Below, piece after piece: positions 13,699 to 21,326 of a DNA stretch of 21,973 nt. The stretch is taken from the IMG/VR virus record IMGVR_UViG_3300020477_000151, positions 1 to 21,973 of that record; one strand, written 5' to 3'. The notes below the pieces were generated by a model that saw nothing but the letters and a program-made list of their open reading frames with translations, did no database searches and was not told the DNA's origin. Numbering within the stretch: position 1 is the first letter of the stretch; each line of letters begins with the position of its first letter. A program made the position numbers and the translations under genes. Origin of the DNA: a virus.

Positions 13699-16600
13699 TT
13701 AGGTCTCTTGAATGAAAGCATACCCATCTTTTTTATCAATAGATATCTGTAAATCAACGCAGTCCTTCAGTGATTCAAGGTGGGAGATTAAAAGAATTGT
13801 TTTGAAATGACTTTTAATTAAGTCAAGGATGGAAACAAAACCGTCCATATTTTCTGCGTCCAAAGCTGTTCCGGGCTCATCTAAGATAAAAACATCTGAC
13901 TTTGGCAAACTTGAAACAGAAAGCAGGGCAAGTCGAATCGCCATGGCGGCAATTGTTTTTTCAGCACCTGAACCCAACTCCAATGGCCTTGGGTCATATT
14001 TAGAGTGCTGTATAAAAATATTTAATTTTCTGTTATCGGACTCAAAAAAGATGTTGAAGTCGACAACATTTGCTAAGGTTTTAGCAATTTCATTATTAAT
14101 AACAGGGAGTTGGCGCTTGATGATTTCATAAGCGATTCCATTAGAATGAACGCATTGCATAAACAAATCATAAGCAGTATACTCCTCGCGAAGAGAATGA
14201 AGCTCATCCTTTTGTTCTTTTAAAAACCGAATCTTTTCTTCAAGAGAGCCGTGCTCTTTATAGAGAGCCAAGATACTTTCTTGACATTCTTCATTATCTG
14301 TGGTTTTATCTTTGATCTCATCTGCTAAAGATTTAATATCCTTCTGAAGCTGCTCTTTGCTTTCAATTATTTCTTTATTAGCATAGTATTCTTCTTTCTG
14401 GTTATATAAGGAGTCTAATTCTTGCTCTAAAAGCAAAAGCTGGTTTTTCAACCCTTTCTTGTCGGATTCAATTACAAGCAATTCTTTTTCAACGTTGTTT
14501 TTCTTTTCAAGTACAGCTTCGTATTTTTGTATATAAGAGTCGACCTTATCTTGATCCAGCGCATCAAGTTCTTTTTGTTCTTGTTTTTGTTGTTCTGAAA
14601 AATCTTTTACAAGTTTAACCAAATCAGGCAGTTCTTTTTTTGCTTCTGAAGCATCTTTAATAAATTTACAATTTGAAAATTTATCTCCACAAGGAACCTC
14701 GTCTAACAAAGTTATCTTTTTTTCGTTTCCTTCAATAAGATTTTGTGTCTTTGTGAGACTATTATCAACTTCCTCTAATATGGAAAGTTTTGCATCTATT
14801 TTGGATCTTTTATCTTTAATGCCGTCTATGTCGAATACAGATAATAAGTCCTCTATTTTATCAAAAACTTTCTTATTATCAACAAGTTTTGCATCACAAA
14901 CTTGTATGCTTGATATAATGTTTTGCTTTTCTTTCTCTTGGGTGTCGATTTCGCCCAAAAGTGAATCAATATTTATAACTTGATTTGGAATGTTTGCAAA
15001 AATCTGTTCAGCTTCTTCTTTCTTTTTTGTGATACTTTTTAGCTCCTCGTCAATTACATCACAGATTTTCTTCTGGGCCGTTGTTTCATTTTCTAAATAC
15101 ATTAGCTGTTTCTCAGCTTCATATATCTCGTCATCAAACTCCTTGCCTTCGAGTCTTTTTAATGCGCCTCGTAAATCGGACGCATCTTCTTTGGCCAGTT
15201 TGAACTTTTTGTCAAACACCTCAAGGTCCAAAAACTTAGCCAATATTTCCTTTCTTTTTGTTGATCCCTCATTGATGAATTGAAGGGCGCCAAGCTGTGA
15301 ACTTAGAGATGTGATAAGAAAGTCTTCTAAGGTGCCGAAATGTTTACGAATAATTTCATCTGTCTCATTCCTTGTAAGACCATTGAGACTTAAAACTTCT
15401 CCGGACACAGTATCTTCTACTCTAAAGTCAACATCTGTTTTGGCTTCAAGGGTTTCTTCACCCTTGAGCTTCTTGACATATTTTTCAGAAGTTCTTTCAA
15501 CAGTATATTTTTTATGACCAACTGAGATTGTGACCTTGCCACAACAACTATCCTTATTTTGGTTAATCACATTCAAGTTCTTTCTTTCATTTTTTGAAGT
15601 GCTATTAAAGATGGTATAAAGAATTCCGTCGATCACGCTAGATTTTCCAGAAAAGTTCTTTCCAAAGAGGCCGACAACTCCATTAAAACGATTAAAGACT
15701 ATTTTATTCTTTTCTCCGTAATTAAAAAGGTTATCCCACTCAAAACTTTCAAGCTTCCAGTTGATATTTCTTTGTATTTCTTCGCTTCCATAAATGATAG
15801 AATTGTATTTCTTGTTTAAGGCGAATATCTTCTCCAATATATTATCGTCCGGTCTAAAGTCTTTCAGATAATCTTTAATTAAATTTTCTTGAACAGCCAC
15901 GTCTCGTAGGTTATCTGAGGCAATGCCATCTGGAAAGTCTGCATTTCTTCTTTTATCTTTGGTGTTGTTAATGAATGTAACTCGTTCTGGTTTAAAGCGA
16001 TGTTTGACAACTTCAATCGCTTTTTTCATTTTGTGCAAAGGGATATTATTCTCAGAAAGTAGCCTAATTCTTGCTCCTTGCGAGATATTCAATTTCGTAG
16101 GCAATCTTCCAGAGCGAGTAAGATGAACAGAAATAAATGGCCTTGGGTTATCAATTGTGATATGTTTTGTGACAAAGTTATCCCTGTCCTTGATGTCCCA
16201 AAGCAAATAACCTTTATCGTTTGTTTCACCAAAGTTTTGTTGAACTGTGCTGCCGCAATAGCGTATTCGGCCCTCTTTGTCTAATGCCTGATTAGTCTTA
16301 TGGATATCGCCTAAAAATGCGAAGTCGTGTCCGTCGAATATGGAAATGTCATCTTCGCCGTTTTCCATAACCCACCCAAGGTCGGTCTGACAATTTGATA
16401 TAGCTCCGTGGTAAACAGCCACGTTAATCCTATCGGTATTAGAAGGAGAAGACCAGTTGCTGCGATCAAAGACACTAAGTACATTAAGACTAAATTCTTT
16501 ATCAAGCTCCACCTCTCCTGAATTTTTTAGAAGGAATAAATTTGGTAAATTTAATGCTTCAACTATCGGGGTGATAGCATCTTGTCGACTACTGTTTTTA

Positions 16601-16854
16601 AGATTACCATCATGGTTCCCTAAAATTATATAGGTTGGAGCCACCCTCGAAAGCCCAGTTAAAAATTCAGAGCATAGTTCAACATACTCTGGAGACAGCT
16701 GAGTTTTCGAGTGCGCTATGTCCCCGCAATGAATAATAAAATCAACTTCTTCCTCTTTGATGCTCTCAAAAAGCTTTTTAAATACCGCGCGGTACTCCGA
16801 ATGGTATTTAAGATTGCGGATGTGTGTATCTGCGATGTGTGCAAATTTAGCCAT
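13699..16854 (-). CDS. Fused Mre11-Rad50 (SbcD-SbcC, gp47-gp46) recombination nuclease
   Basis: One 1051-residue polypeptide carries both halves of the DNA-end-processing complex. Residues 1 to about 350 are an Mre11-type phosphoesterase with metal ligands in ADTHI (Asp9, His11), CGDIAH (Asp45), GNHD (Asn80, His81), YHGAI (His149) and GDIHK (His185). From about 365 a Rad50-type ABC ATPase begins, with Walker A GKNFSGKS (398-405), long coiled coils (about 540-900), a hook-like Cys722/Cys729 pair, signature LGSGAEK (960-966), Walker B FILDEP and H-loop His1025. In T4 these are separate genes, 47 and 46, needed for recombination-dependent replication and host DNA degradation. The start overlaps the primase stop by eight bases, with GGAG upstream. 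No stop or frameshift separates the halves. Confidence 0.93.
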   Translation of the reverse strand: MAKFAHIADTHIRNLKYHSEYRAVFKKLFESIKEEEVDFIIHCGDIAHSKTQLSPEYVELCSEFLTGLSRVAPTYIILGNHDGNLKNSSRQDAITPIVEALNLPNLFLLKNSGEVELDKEFSLNVLSVFDRSNWSSPSNTDRINVAVYHGAISNCQTDLGWVMENGEDDISIFDGHDFAFLGDIHKTNQALDKEGRIRYCGSTVQQNFGETNDKGYLLWDIKDRDNFVTKHITIDNPRPFISVHLTRSGRLPTKLNISQGARIRLLSENNIPLHKMKKAIEVVKHRFKPERVTFINNTKDKRRNADFPDGIASDNLRDVAVQENLIKDYLKDFRPDDNILEKIFALNKKYNSIIYGSEEIQRNINWKLESFEWDNLFNYGEKNKIVFNRFNGVVGLFGKNFSGKSSVIDGILYTIFNSTSKNERKNLNVINQNKDSCCGKVTISVGHKKYTVERTSEKYVKKLKGEETLEAKTDVDFRVEDTVSGEVLSLNGLTRNETDEIIRKHFGTLEDFLITSLSSQLGALQFINEGSTKRKEILAKFLDLEVFDKKFKLAKEDASDLRGALKRLEGKEFDDEIYEAEKQLMYLENETTAQKKICDVIDEELKSITKKKEEAEQIFANIPNQVINIDSLLGEIDTQEKEKQNIISSIQVCDAKLVDNKKVFDKIEDLLSVFDIDGIKDKRSKIDAKLSILEEVDNSLTKTQNLIEGNEKKITLLDEVPCGDKFSNCKFIKDASEAKKELPDLVKLVKDFSEQQKQEQKELDALDQDKVDSYIQKYEAVLEKKNNVEKELLVIESDKKGLKNQLLLLEQELDSLYNQKEEYYANKEIIESKEQLQKDIKSLADEIKDKTTDNEECQESILALYKEHGSLEEKIRFLKEQKDELHSLREEYTAYDLFMQCVHSNGIAYEIIKRQLPVINNEIAKTLANVVDFNIFFESDNRKLNIFIQHSKYDPRPLELGSGAEKTIAAMAIRLALLSVSSLPKSDVFILDEPGTALDAENMDGFVSILDLIKSHFKTILLISHLESLKDCVDLQISIDKKDGYAFIQET

Positions 16855-17773
16855 AATTTCTCCATTGTAAATCCATCACATTTTCAAATGTCATTGGTAC
16901 TGCTTTTTTTATAAGTTCTGCAGTTTTTCTTTTAGAGATGGAACCAATATCTTCAATGTTAGAAGTGTTAATGTTGTAAACTTCCAAACCATGTTGTAAC
17001 AAATTACTAACCGTTTGTAAAGTTTTTTTTATTGCATCGTGATCAAAACCCAAATAGATTTTTGACTCATTGGTCACAAGGCGCTGAAACAATCTCGAAT
17101 TAACATTCAACGTCGAACCAAGAACAGGTATACTGTTTCTTGCTTTAATCGAGTCGAACGCGCCTTCAACAAGAATAATAGGACTTTTCCAGTCAATCAG
17201 AAGCTCATTAAAAATAATGTTGTTAGATGACACAGGGGGGTTTTTATATTTGTACCAATTATTTGTGTAGCTTCTTGCAATAAAATAGTTGCAGTCACCT
17301 GCATCATTGAAAGAAGGAAAAATTATTCTATTCTTGTACTTTCCCTTCTTGCAATAGCCAATCTTATAATATATGATATCTTGCTTTGACATACCACGGG
17401 TGGATAAATATTGAAGTGGTTCTTTGGATGAATAGGATAATTTCTTGTTCCCCAAACAAATAAACTCTTTGGGTAGCTGGGTTGTCGGTTCTTCTTGTTC
17501 TTTAATATCAAAAAAAGATTTCGGCTCGGACATATCAATGGACTGGGTTAGCAACGCCCATTGGTGTTTATCTGACTGTGACGCATATCGCCTCACAAGA
17601 TAATTCAAGTTCCCCTTTGAATTGCACACCCAGCATTTGAAAACATTTAATCTTAGATTAACCGAGAGCTTCTTTTTGTGATGCTCGCAGAAAGGACACT
17701 TAAAAAGGAATTCATCTTTGCTTTTATAATAGTATCCAAGAAAGTTTTCAAAAATCTTGATTTTTTCTTTCAT
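16847..17773 (-). CDS. DNA primase, DnaG/gp61-type zinc-finger and TOPRIM protein
   Basis: This 308-residue primase lays RNA primers for lagging-strand synthesis, acting with the phage replicative helicase. The N-terminal zinc finger has Cys26-x2-Cys29 (CPFC) and Cys47-x2-Cys50 (CWVC). A central catalytic section includes LSTRGMSKQDIIYYKIGY and NRIIFPSFNDAGD (about residues 123-160). A TOPRIM domain supplies Glu203-Gly204 (ILVEGAFDSIKA) and the Asp-x-Asp pair Asp244/Asp246 (GFDHDA). It is close in size to T4 gp61 (about 340) and lacks a fused helicase. The ATG overlaps the phosphomannomutase-like stop in an ATGA arrangement, so the two are translationally coupled. No helicase gene lies in this window. 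Confidence 0.92.
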   Translation of the reverse strand: MKEKIKIFENFLGYYYKSKDEFLFKCPFCEHHKKKLSVNLRLNVFKCWVCNSKGNLNYLVRRYASQSDKHQWALLTQSIDMSEPKSFFDIKEQEEPTTQLPKEFICLGNKKLSYSSKEPLQYLSTRGMSKQDIIYYKIGYCKKGKYKNRIIFPSFNDAGDCNYFIARSYTNNWYKYKNPPVSSNNIIFNELLIDWKSPIILVEGAFDSIKARNSIPVLGSTLNVNSRLFQRLVTNESKIYLGFDHDAIKKTLQTVSNLLQHGLEVYNINTSNIEDIGSISKRKTAELIKKAVPMTFENVMDLQWRNYG

Positions 17774-18483
17774 AAAGTTCGTAGTATTTTTTCAGTATCT
17801 AAATACGAGTTAATACTATAAACAAAATCTTTTTCCTTGTCAAGCTTTTTTGCAAGGGCGTAGTCATTTCCGCCGGGTTCAGTTCTGTCTCCGAAAAAAT
17901 GATAAGTGGCATGTGGTATGTGATCTAAGATTTGAGACTTGTCCCACCCTTTGGGGTAAATATCAATGCTTATTTCTCCCCCAACAGCTGCTTCAATGTC
18001 TTCTAGTTCCGTGTTGATTCGTTCGGCAATACGTGTTCTTTCGTTATTTTTTTTATCCCATTCATAATAGCTTTTTCTTTGCTCATAAGGGGCGTTGCGA
18101 CCGACTGTGGAGAAGTTAATCATGCCGACTCTTTCCTCAACATGCTTTCCGAAAGTTGGTCGATAGGAGGTGTTCTCAAGCTCTTGTTGCAAAATATCCC
18201 ATAATTTCTTTGGGGCGTTAAACGTTCTTTTCGAGATGCTGTGTCCTTTAACGTGCAGCGTGTTCCCCATACAGCCAAAGACACCCTGAACAGAACACAA
18301 AATATCTTCCGGAACTTGTTCTTGTAGTTTTTTGTAATCACTACCAGAAATTAGATAGACTAGCTTGTCTTCTGCCCAATGTTTAAAAAAAGAATAAAAT
18401 TCGTCCGTCATTCGTTGTCGTGCGGGGGTCAAAGTTCCGTCCACGTCAAACAAAAAAACATTTTTAAGAGTTGTGTCTGTCAT
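17770..18483 (-). CDS. Eukaryotic-type phosphomannomutase (HAD superfamily)
   Basis: This 237-residue protein matches the eukaryotic phosphomannomutase family (PMM/Sec53), which interconverts mannose 6-phosphate and mannose 1-phosphate, the precursor of GDP-mannose. The HAD motif DVDGTLTPAR is at residues 13-22, with candidate nucleophile and acid/base Asp13 and Asp15. The cap region keeps the phosphate-binding arginines in ERVGMINFSTVGRN (Arg118, Arg129) and EQRKSYYEWDKK (Arg136). The C-terminal core has ISIDIYPKGWDKSQIL (residues 171-186) and FFGDRTEPGGNDYA (196-209), both near-diagnostic. Length is close to the 245-255 typical of the family. It overlaps the resolvase gene by 20 bases and the primase by four. 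A related sugar- or nucleotide-phosphatase role remains possible. Confidence 0.88.
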   Translation of the reverse strand: MTDTTLKNVFLFDVDGTLTPARQRMTDEFYSFFKHWAEDKLVYLISGSDYKKLQEQVPEDILCSVQGVFGCMGNTLHVKGHSISKRTFNAPKKLWDILQQELENTSYRPTFGKHVEERVGMINFSTVGRNAPYEQRKSYYEWDKKNNERTRIAERINTELEDIEAAVGGEISIDIYPKGWDKSQILDHIPHATYHFFGDRTEPGGNDYALAKKLDKEKDFVYSINSYLDTEKILRTL

Positions 18484-19000
18484 CTAGCTCCAGTTGACCA
18501 GCTTTAGCAACAACAATCGCATCTGCGATGTCGTAATATTTTGGTTTAGGATTTCCATAGCTAGTATATTCTACCACAAAAGAGGATTCATTAGCAAGCA
18601 ACCATTTAATAATTGTTTTTTTTGTGTTAACACCTCTTGGAACTTTTATGCCGCACAGCTTTCTCGCGTGTTGTGCAGTATAATACACTGGCTTTTTGTC
18701 AAAAATAGAAAAACACATCCAAGAGATGATGCCATTGAACTTTTGAAGGCTTGCCATTGTTTTCGCGGACGACTTTCCGGAGCCAAAAAAGGTAAACGGT
18801 TTTTCAATGATAACCTTTTCAATGGGAAATTGTGCTTTAATCTCACACAAATTTTCTTTTATAATTTGTGCTTTGTCAAAGATGGTAGGGAACTTGTTTT
18901 TATTCCTAACATCCCAAGCATCTGCTCTAATCACCTCTCCAGAGGTGTCAAGAACACAGAAACCAGTTATACTGGTACTAATATCGAGTCCTAAAATCAT
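18464..19000 (-). CDS. RuvC-like Holliday junction resolvase
   Basis: This 178-residue RNase H-fold nuclease probably cleaves Holliday and branched junctions before or during packaging, the job done in T4 by the unrelated gp49. It begins LGLDISTSITGF, with Asp6 as first metal ligand. Then come Glu66 in KVIIEKPF and the acidic pair Asp157/Asp160 in YYDIADAIVVA, the RuvC-type catalytic set in the usual order and spacing. Between them is the DNA-binding helix region with GKSSAKTMASLQKFNG and a basic VPRGVNTKKTI segment. The ATG at 19000 follows the upstream structural gene by 13 bases with AAGGA about 11 bases before it, and its 3' end overlaps the phosphomannomutase start. It heads the recombination/replication operon. 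Confidence 0.88.
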   Translation of the reverse strand: MILGLDISTSITGFCVLDTSGEVIRADAWDVRNKNKFPTIFDKAQIIKENLCEIKAQFPIEKVIIEKPFTFFGSGKSSAKTMASLQKFNGIISWMCFSIFDKKPVYYTAQHARKLCGIKVPRGVNTKKTIIKWLLANESSFVVEYTSYGNPKPKYYDIADAIVVAKAGQLELDDRHNS

Positions 19001-19013
19001 TTTTAAAAAATCC

Positions 19014-20234
19014 TTAAATGTCTAATTTAAGCTTAAACGTATAATCATCATTTTCTTTTTTCCTCACTGGTCTTGCCAAGTGAGCAATGGCAATCAGATT
19101 CTTGTTCGAATCATATATGCCAACTTTACTAATAAAAGTTTGTTTTTCAAAAGACGCTGAGTGGTGACTAAATGATGAGCTAACAACATTTTTAACCACA
19201 TGATAGTTTGGTTGCGAAAACGATGAAGACGAAAAAGAAAAGTTCTTTCCATCCCGTGTTGTTTTGTCAATAAACGTTGGGTTGCTTGAATAATTGAGTT
19301 CGCCCTTCCTAGCATGAGCAAACATGGTCATTGTTGGTGTTACTGTCGTTCCTTTAAACTGCACCTCGAAACTTGCTGACGGGGTTAGATCATCATCTGC
19401 CAAGCCATCATTACACCCAACAGCAAAGTTCAGCCACATTGGTTTTTCAGTTGCTGTGCCTAAATCAAAATTGTGTTCTCCCAACTGCCAAGAACCCGTC
19501 AACAACAGAAATCCTTCATTATAAAGAACAACTCCTGCAACCGATGCCGATCCTTGAGTTTGAGCATAAGCAGAACCGCTAGTTTGGACCAAGGTGCCAT
19601 CTTCATAAACATCTTCTAGAGTACCTATTTTACTACCAGAAATATAATAATTTAACTTAACCGATCCTTTTTTTATTTTTTGCCCAAAAAAGATAGATGG
19701 AATGCTTATCAAATTACAACGCTGAAGGGACTTATCACCCAGCGAAGAAGAGAAAGCATAATGGTCACTAAGTGTCTTATAATGATTCAAAGTGTTTTTT
19801 AAAGCCAAAACATGAGAACCGGTTGATGCTGTTGTTCCGTGGTTGGCCGCAAATGCCTCTCTTATAATAGATGAGCTTAAGGGGTAGCTACCAGTTAGGA
19901 TATCCCCATATTGAAATTGGTTATAGTTTGTTGTCGATACCGTCGAGAAGGAACCCAAACTAGAATCTTTCGTAATAAAAGGAAAGATCCTTGCCTTAAC
20001 CCCCGCGTTAGAATCAGAATCATATGTGTGCTTAGAAAAATCCCTATCAACGTTCATTTCATAAAGGCTGATGAACCCGGAGTCAATTTCTTTTACTTTT
20101 GTGGTAAACGAACCATGGTACGCGGTTTCTAAATTTAAATAAACGCGAGCACCTTTTATTGAAAATTTGAAAGAAGGATAAGACTTGGCGTAATTAATTA
20201 TCTTATCGTTCTTTCCGAACTTATAGTAAGGCAT
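19014..20234 (-). CDS. Virion structural protein, second of two paralogues
   Basis: This 406-residue beta-rich Ser/Thr/Gly protein has no membrane or signal segment. It shares features with the upstream gene: an IKKGSVKLNYYISG segment (residues 187-200), a YSSNPT motif (315-320) after FAHARKGELN, and a C-terminal VGIYDSNKNLIAIAHLARPV ending in KLKLDI. From memory this C-terminal pattern recurs in structural proteins of marine T4-like phages, where it probably marks a tail, baseplate or neck component. I cannot assign a T4 counterpart. The ATG at 20234 lies two bases after the upstream stop, so the pair is one transcription unit. About 100 residues in the middle (50-150) have no visible match in the paralogue. 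Confidence 0.78.
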   Translation of the reverse strand: MPYYKFGKNDKIINYAKSYPSFKFSIKGARVYLNLETAYHGSFTTKVKEIDSGFISLYEMNVDRDFSKHTYDSDSNAGVKARIFPFITKDSSLGSFSTVSTTNYNQFQYGDILTGSYPLSSSIIREAFAANHGTTASTGSHVLALKNTLNHYKTLSDHYAFSSSLGDKSLQRCNLISIPSIFFGQKIKKGSVKLNYYISGSKIGTLEDVYEDGTLVQTSGSAYAQTQGSASVAGVVLYNEGFLLLTGSWQLGEHNFDLGTATEKPMWLNFAVGCNDGLADDDLTPSASFEVQFKGTTVTPTMTMFAHARKGELNYSSNPTFIDKTTRDGKNFSFSSSSFSQPNYHVVKNVVSSSFSHHSASFEKQTFISKVGIYDSNKNLIAIAHLARPVRKKENDDYTFKLKLDI

Positions 20235-20236
20235 TT

Positions 20237-21310
20237 TTAGTAGTCCAGTCTAACTCTCAGAGTAATTTCATTTGAAGGGGCTTTCTTTAGTGGTTCGGAA
20301 AGCTTTGCTGTAGCAAGAAGTTCATTGTCTGCAGAGTACAAGCCGACAGTTGTAATATAAGAGACGGGCTCCTCAAAAGCATTTTCTCCTTTAACAACAA
20401 TTTTACTTGAACTCAAATAAGTTGGATTCGAACTATAATTATATTCACTGGTATTCGCCCTGCAAAAGTACATTGTAGAATTTAATTCTGTGGTGTTATT
20501 AAATTCAAGATTGTCAATGGTGTATCTAAGGCCATTTGAAAGTTGTTCTATTGTTGAGCCGGTCATTTGGCCATTAATTTGGGGCGCTGCCGAACGGCTC
20601 ACTTCGATATCTGTTGCACCCGGACCCCCAAAGGCTCCGGAAAAAATTGATGCAGTTAGAACTGCAACGCCAGCTTGATAATAAATGTGACCGACAGCGG
20701 AGTTGGCGTCTGAGGTGGAAGAAGTTAACAATAAACCATATTCACCTGTTGGCGAATTTACTTTATAGCTAGTTGCGGCGCCGTAGTCTCCAATATAAAG
20801 TGGTCCTTTTCTGATATCGTTTGCTTGTTTCCATGCAAAGCTTGCAGTTGAGTAGAGGTTGATCCTAAAAGAACCTTTTTTAATTTCATCCTTAACCAGT
20901 AGTCTAGAAAATGGAAGAAAGAAGCACTCTGTCATTACTACATTGTCCGCTACGTTAACATCGCCATTTCGATCAAAATTTTGAATGTTTCCGCTAATAT
21001 CATATGGGACTAAAACTTGTGCAAATTGATTATAAATATTGATTTTTTTCGCATTTTGTGTATGGTCAGAACCAGATAACGGACTGTCTGCCGAATAGCC
21101 AAAAGTAATATCAAAAATACTATTTGCAGAAGAGCTTAAAAAAGGATAGTCATAAACAGATTCGAACATTCCATGGGAAAACGTTTTGATGTTGGCATCT
21201 GAGATATAGGTACCGGAAACGATTGTTCCAGTAATTGGAATCGCTTCATGAAGTAAAGTTTTCGTTGTTGCAATGTCGTTAGCTAAAAAAGTTTTATATG
21301 TAGATGCCAT
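20237..21310 (-). CDS. Virion structural protein, first of two paralogues
   Basis: The 357-residue product begins MASTYKTFLANDIATTKTLL followed by HEAIPITG, an N-terminal pattern I have seen in structural proteins of marine T4-like phages (memory, not checked). It has the matching IKKGSFRINLYS segment (residues 144-154), YSSNPT (292-297) after CRANTSEYN, and a C-terminal VGLYSADNELLATAKLSEPL ending RVRLDY. These match the next gene in order and spacing, so the two arose by duplication. The composition is beta-rich with many Ser, Thr and Asn. The ATG at 21310 has AAGGATTAAG upstream and follows the previous stop by 16 bases. The position on the virion is not known. Confidence 0.8.
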   Translation of the reverse strand: MASTYKTFLANDIATTKTLLHEAIPITGTIVSGTYISDANIKTFSHGMFESVYDYPFLSSSANSIFDITFGYSADSPLSGSDHTQNAKKINIYNQFAQVLVPYDISGNIQNFDRNGDVNVADNVVMTECFFLPFSRLLVKDEIKKGSFRINLYSTASFAWKQANDIRKGPLYIGDYGAATSYKVNSPTGEYGLLLTSSTSDANSAVGHIYYQAGVAVLTASIFSGAFGGPGATDIEVSRSAAPQINGQMTGSTIEQLSNGLRYTIDNLEFNNTTELNSTMYFCRANTSEYNYSSNPTYLSSSKIVVKGENAFEEPVSYITTVGLYSADNELLATAKLSEPLKKAPSNEITLRVRLDY

Positions 21311-21326
21311 TTCTTAATCCTTATTT

